NCBI GenBank assembly: GCA_035765755.1
Contig: DASTWW010000001.1
Coordinates: 1-9,160 of the forward strand
Direction of reading: 5' to 3'
DNA from: DASSKA01 sp035765755
Lineage (GTDB): Bacteria > Actinomycetota > Actinomycetes > Propionibacteriales > Nocardioidaceae
DNA length: 9,160 bases
A program made the position numbers and the translations under genes. How positions within the stretch are numbered: the first letter of the stretch is position 1; each line of letters begins with the position of its first letter. Under the pieces are notes generated by a model that saw nothing but the letters and a program-made list of their open reading frames with translations, ran no database searches and was not told the DNA's origin. Of the stretch, positions 6,430 through 9,160 are shown in pieces.

Positions 6430-6438
6430 TGTGGACAA
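6430..6438 (-). promoter_or_regulatory. Single DnaA-box-like 9-mer
   Basis: On the minus strand the bases are TTGTCCACA, the form preferred by DnaA in high-GC actinobacteria such as Streptomyces. It lies seven bases beyond the last unit of array 1 and about 40 bases before the lipoprotein start. It is solitary and no AT-rich unwinding region or dnaA/dnaN context is present, so this is not an origin. It may be a DnaA titration or regulatory site, or chance. Confidence 0.35.
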
Positions 6439-6478
6439 CGCCGACGGGATCGAACCCGACTGCGCCAGAGTGACCACC

Positions 6479-7045
6479 ATGGTGCGCGCTCGTCTCCTCG
6501 GCCCGCTTCTCGTCCCGGTGCTGCTGGTCGCGGGCTGCTCGTCGTACGGCGAAGCGACCAGGCCGGCCCACGCCACGGCCTCCCGTCGCGCCCCCGCCGT
6601 GAGCGGGGGAGTGGTGGTCGCCGCTGCGGCCCCGAGCCCACGACCCAGAGGGAAGCCGGCCCGCCTCCCGGCAGCAGCAGTGCTTCACGCCTGGGACAGG
6701 CGCAGGGCAGATGCCTGGGCGGCCGGCGACGTGCACGCGCTTGCCGACCTCTACGTCCACCGCTCGACAGCCGGCCGCGGCGACGTCGCCCTGCTGAAGG
6801 CGTACCTGCGGCGCGGCCTGCGGGTGACCGGCATGCGCATGCAGGTGTTCTCGCTCCGGGTGCTGCACCACGCGCCTCGGCGGTGGCGGCTCCTGGTCAC
6901 CGACCGCCTCGCCAGGGCGGTCGCGGTGAGTGCGGCGGGCTCGATCCTACTGCCCCGGGACGGTGCCGCCACCCGGGTCGTCGGCCTGGTCCGGGGAGCG
7001 GACGGCCGTTGGCGGGTGACCACCGTGCGGGCCGCTCGGCGATGA
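6479..7045 (+). CDS. Putative lipoprotein with NTF2-like region
   Basis: A 188-residue hypothetical protein. The signal peptide runs MVRARLLGPLLVPVLLVAGC, with lipobox VAGC and Cys20 as the lipidation site. An Ala/Pro-rich linker (about 21-62) follows. The rest resembles small NTF2/SnoaL-like domains: a helix with LHAWDRRRADAWAAGD, then ALADLYV, GRGDVALLKAYLRRGL, and paired strands such as WRLLVTDRLARAVAV and the terminal WRVTTVRA. I know similar unnamed proteins from Nocardioides-type genomes but no function. ATG 6479 is used; an in-frame GTG at 6470 would add three residues, and neither has a clear ribosome site. It ends six bases from the convergent epimerase gene, and with it is bracketed by the two inverted repeat arrays. 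The gene is not between lipB and the epimerase in the mycobacterial arrangement as I recall it. Confidence 0.75.
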   Translation: MVRARLLGPLLVPVLLVAGCSSYGEATRPAHATASRRAPAVSGGVVVAAAAPSPRPRGKPARLPAAAVLHAWDRRRADAWAAGDVHALADLYVHRSTAGRGDVALLKAYLRRGLRVTGMRMQVFSLRVLHHAPRRWRLLVTDRLARAVAVSAAGSILLPRDGAATRVVGLVRGADGRWRVTTVRAARR

Positions 7046-7051
7046 AATGCC

Positions 7052-7942
7052 TCAGCCGAGGCCGGCCACCAGACGGTCATGCACGGTGGGGTGGTCGAAC
7101 CCGAAACCGGCCGCGAGCAGCCGGGCCGGCTCGACCCGTGCCGAACTGAGGATCTCGCTGGAGATGTCGGGCAGTGCGGCGCGGATCGGCCACGCGGGGA
7201 CCCGGAGCACGGCGGGGCGGTGCAGGATGCGCGCCAGCTCCTGGCCGAACTCCGCATTCGTGGTCGGGTTCGGTCCGCTCACGTTGAACGGCCCCGCGCA
7301 GTCGTCCCGACCGGCCAGGAAGATCACGGCGCGCACCCAGTCGTGGGCGGAGATCGTCGAGAAGTACTGGTTCCCTGACCCCAACGGTCCGCCCGCACCG
7401 GCCTGGAATACCAGCTTGAGCGGCCTGAGCGCGCCTCCACGGCGGTCGAGCACCACGGACGTGCGGAGTACGACGACGCGGGCGCCCGCCTCGCTCGCGG
7501 GCCGGGTCGCCTCCTCCCACTGACGGGTCACCCCGCCCATGAAGGTGGATGCGTCGGTGTCCGACTCCTCGGTCAGCACGGCGTCACCACGGTCGCCGTA
7601 CCCCGCGATCCCGTTCTGGGCCAGCAACACGGGCTTGCGCGGTGACCCCGCCACTGCCTCCGCAAGGGTGCGCGTGGTGCTCACGCGGCTGTCGGTGAAG
7701 GTCTTCTTGTACGCCTCGGTCCACGGCCAGTGGGTCAGCGGAGCACCGGACAGGCAGACAACGGCGTCGGCGGCGTCGATGACCGCCTGGTCCACCTGCC
7801 CTGCGTACGGATCCCAGGGCGACTCGCTGGCCGTCTCAGGCTGTCCGCGGACCAGCCGCACCACCTCGTGTCCGTCGCCGGCGAGTCGGTCACGAAGGGC
7901 GGTGCCGAGGAGGCCGGACGCGCCGGCGATCACGAAACGCAT
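7052..7942 (-). CDS. TIGR01777-family NAD(P)-binding epimerase (SDR39U1-like)
   Basis: A 296-residue extended SDR protein annotated in this family as a sugar-nucleotide epimerase-like oxidoreductase; the true substrate is not known. The Rossmann dinucleotide motif GASGLLG is at residues 7-13. It is followed by VVCLSGAPLTHWPWTEAYKK, a family-typical stretch, then the GYGDRGDAVLTEES loop, VVVLRTSVVLDRRGGAL, and the C-terminal DUF1731 region with FNVSGPNPTTNAEFGQELA and LLAAGFGFDHPT. The length is usual and nothing is broken. The start ATG at 7942 lacks a strong ribosome site. It occupies the position of Rv2216 in M. tuberculosis, between the E2 gene and lipB on the same strand, so it belongs to the old conserved block. 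Here it is separated from both neighbours by the repeat arrays and by the inserted lipoprotein gene. Confidence 0.93.
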   Translation of the reverse strand: MRFVIAGASGLLGTALRDRLAGDGHEVVRLVRGQPETASESPWDPYAGQVDQAVIDAADAVVCLSGAPLTHWPWTEAYKKTFTDSRVSTTRTLAEAVAGSPRKPVLLAQNGIAGYGDRGDAVLTEESDTDASTFMGGVTRQWEEATRPASEAGARVVVLRTSVVLDRRGGALRPLKLVFQAGAGGPLGSGNQYFSTISAHDWVRAVIFLAGRDDCAGPFNVSGPNPTTNAEFGQELARILHRPAVLRVPAWPIRAALPDISSEILSSARVEPARLLAAGFGFDHPTVHDRLVAGLG

Positions 7943-8114
7943 GTCGCCACTCTGCCACCCTGCACGGAGACCGGAGGGCCGCCGACCGGCTCACGGATCA
8001 GGTTGAGAGGCCTGAAGAGTGGCGCCAAACAACACGTCTTGAGGCCGCGAAGCTGCAACCTGCCGCCATTATTCGCCGCTGGGGGCGAGCCGTCTCGGCC
8101 CGGCCAGCACGACG
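7943..8114. other. Intergenic stretch upstream of the epimerase
   Basis: There is no convincing gene between the epimerase start and array 2. The stretch contains an imperfect direct repeat on the plus strand (TTGAGAGGCCTGAAG near 8003 and TTGAGGCCGCGAAG near 8039) and a short AT-richer patch (CCATTATTCG) near 8070. Any promoter of the epimerase should lie here, but I cannot place a -10/-35 pair with confidence. Open frames crossing it are antisense or repeat-derived. Confidence 0.5.
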
Positions 8115-8224
8115 GCGCGAGTGACCACTCAACGCAGCACGGATGACCACTCGACACGGCGCGAGTGACCACTCGACACGGCGCGAGTGACCACTCGACA
8201 CAGCACGGATGACCACTCAACACA
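8115..8224 (-). repeat. Tandem array of five 22-bp repeats, inverted relative to array 1 (array 2)
   Basis: Read on the minus strand, five contiguous units occupy 8203-8224, 8181-8202, 8159-8180, 8137-8158 and 8115-8136. All carry the core GAGTGGTC. Left arms are TGTGTT, TGTGTC, CGTGTC, CGTGTC and TGCGTT. Tails are of two linked types, ATCCGTGC (units 1 and 4) and ACTCGCGC (units 2, 3, 5). Where the tail begins ACTC, core plus tail forms a short dyad, GAGTG-GT-CACTC. The array begins 12 bases after the E2 stop codon and lies in its 3' region, upstream of the epimerase. It points toward array 1, with 1,691 bp between their inner edges. No spacers separate the units. Function is unknown. Confidence 0.95.
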
Positions 8225-8236
8225 TCGCTTGAGGGG

Positions 8237-9160
8237 TCAGACCTCGAACTGGCCGGCCTCGAGGCGCTGCTTGACCTCGACGAGGAACCGGGCGGCGTCC
8301 GCGCCGTCGACGAGGCGGTGGTCATAGGTGAGCGCGAGGTACATCATGTGCCGCACCGCGATCGTCTCGCCGAGGTTCGGGTCGTCGATGACCACCGGCC
8401 GCTTCACCACCGTGCCGGTGCCCAGGATGGCCACCTGCGGCTGGTTGATGATCGGGGTGTCGAACAGCGCGCCCCGGCTGCCGGTGTTGGTCAGCGTGAA
8501 CGTGCCGCCGGCGAGCTCGTCGGGGCCGATCTTGTTGTTGCGGGTGCGGTCGGCGATGTCGGCGATCTTGCGGGCCAGGCCGGCCACGGACAGGTCGCCG
8601 GCCTCCTTGATCACCGGGGTGAGCAGCCCCTTCTCGGTGTCCACCGCGACCGAGAGGTTCTCGTGGTCGTAGTAGGTGACCTCGCCCTTCTCGGTGTCGA
8701 TGGAGGCGTTCAGGGTCGGGTGCGCCTTCAGCGCGTCGATCGCCGCCTTGGCGAAGAACGGCAGGAAGGACAGCTTGACGCCCTCGCGCTCGAGGAACTC
8801 CGCCTTGACCGAGTCCCGCAGCCGGGCGATCGCGGTGACGTCGACCTCGACCACGGTGGTCAGCTGCGCGGACGTCTGCAGCGACTCGACCATGCGCGCG
8901 GCGATCACCTTGCGCAGCCGGCTCATCTTCTCGGTCTTGCCGCGCAGCGGGCTCGGGGCGACGCTGGGTGCGGACTCCGCGGCCGGCTGCTGCTCCGCCG
9001 CGGGCTGCTGCGCGGCCTGCTGCTGGGACTTGGCGGCGTCCAGCACGTCCTGCTTGCGGATTCGGCCACCGACACCCGTGCCGTTGACCTGGGACAGGTC
9101 GACGCCGTGCTCGGCGGCCATCTTGCGCACCAGCGGGGTGACGTACGGACCGGAGGCCTC
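8237..9160 (-). CDS. sucB: Dihydrolipoamide acyltransferase, E2 of a 2-oxo acid dehydrogenase (5' part outside window)
   Basis: The E2 core enzyme accepts an acyl group on its lipoyl arm and passes it to CoA, in the 2-oxoglutarate or pyruvate dehydrogenase complex. The visible 307 residues run to the window edge in frame, so the N-terminal lipoyl domain or domains and start lie outside. They begin with the E3/E1-binding domain (YVTPLVRKMAAEHGVDLSQV to RIRKQDVL, visible residues 6-39), then a Gln/Ala/Pro-rich flexible linker, then the catalytic domain starting near KTEKMSRLRKVIAARM. The active-site motif DHRLVDG carries the catalytic His codon at 8318-8320. Actinobacterial proteins of this type are named SucB by annotation and DlaT in M. 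tuberculosis, where the protein serves pyruvate dehydrogenase, so substrate choice is not settled. It is a direct client of the neighbouring LipB and LipA. Confidence 0.93.
   Translation of the reverse strand, partial: EASGPYVTPLVRKMAAEHGVDLSQVNGTGVGGRIRKQDVLDAAKSQQQAAQQPAAEQQPAAESAPSVAPSPLRGKTEKMSRLRKVIAARMVESLQTSAQLTTVVEVDVTAIARLRDSVKAEFLEREGVKLSFLPFFAKAAIDALKAHPTLNASIDTEKGEVTYYDHENLSVAVDTEKGLLTPVIKEAGDLSVAGLARKIADIADRTRNNKIGPDELAGGTFTLTNTGSRGALFDTPIINQPQVAILGTGTVVKRPVVIDDPNLGETIAVRHMMYLALTYDHRLVDGADAARFLVEVKQRLEAGQFEV

Noticed and set aside
6443..6460. A tRNA T-arm-like sequence (GGGTTCGATCCC on the minus strand)
   Set aside because: Only two T-stem pairs form in the proper register, and no acceptor, D or anticodon arm can be built around it, so it is not a tRNA or a clear attachment-site remnant.
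8070..8114. A possible terminator hairpin in the GC-rich stretch inside array 2
   Set aside because: Complementary pieces such as CGAGCC and GGCTCG-like runs are imperfect and no T-tract follows on either strand, so it cannot be called.
6336..8224. The 22-bp arrays as CRISPR
   Set aside because: The units are contiguous, with no unique spacers between them, and no cas gene is near. They are simple tandem repeats.
6336..8224. The bracketed segment as a transposon or integron cassette
   Set aside because: No transposase, integrase or target-site duplication is visible, and the epimerase inside is part of the old conserved gene order. The idea is kept only as an inversion or boundary hypothesis.
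7930..8325. Minus- and plus-strand open frames through array 2 giving repeated peptides such as VEWSLAPCRVV
   Set aside because: They come from the 22-bp repeat being open in several frames. They overlap the E2 3' end out of frame and have no ribosome site. They are likely to appear as false genes in automatic annotation.

Overview
The window is very GC-rich and matches Actinomycetota, probably a Nocardioides-like member of the Propionibacteriales; that placement is inferred from protein character and gene order, not from a search. The backbone is the conserved actinobacterial block for nitrogen assimilation and lipoate metabolism. Read leftwards from the right edge on the minus strand it is: E2 acyltransferase (sucB/dlaT type), TIGR01777-family SDR epimerase, lipB, lipA, DUF4191 membrane protein, then a small RDD membrane protein (plus strand) and glnA (minus strand). 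As I recall it, the same order occurs in Mycobacterium tuberculosis around Rv2215-Rv2220.

Layout. 1-1421: glnA, lacking only its last residue or residues and stop. 1422-1593: divergent glnA/RDD control region with a four-half-site GlnR-type operator (1534-1571). 1594-2034: RDD protein, tail-to-tail with an AlaX-like alanyl-tRNA editing protein (2038-2814). 2901-3812: a LppX/LprG-like lipoprotein, tail-to-tail with the DUF4191 protein (3822-4526). 4581-6303: lipA and lipB. 6304-6478: divergent region with a 4-unit tandem array of a 22-bp repeat and one DnaA-box-like 9-mer. 6479-7045: small lipoprotein with an NTF2-like region, tail-to-tail with the epimerase (7052-7942). 7943-8236: intergenic region with a 5-unit array of the same 22-bp repeat in the opposite orientation. 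8237-9160: E2 C-terminal part, running off the right edge.

How the genes work together. LipB transfers octanoyl groups from acyl carrier protein to lipoyl domains, LipA inserts the two sulfurs, and the E2 protein is a consumer of the finished lipoyl arm. GlnA makes glutamine from ammonia and glutamate and here carries a site fitting GlnR control. The AlaX-like protein and the two lipoproteins look like additions to the core block.

The most unusual structure is the pair of 22-bp tandem arrays. All nine units keep an invariant 8-bp core, the arrays point toward each other, and they bracket the lipoprotein/epimerase pair. They lack spacers, so they are not CRISPR, and no transposase or recombinase is present. 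Their function is unknown to me.
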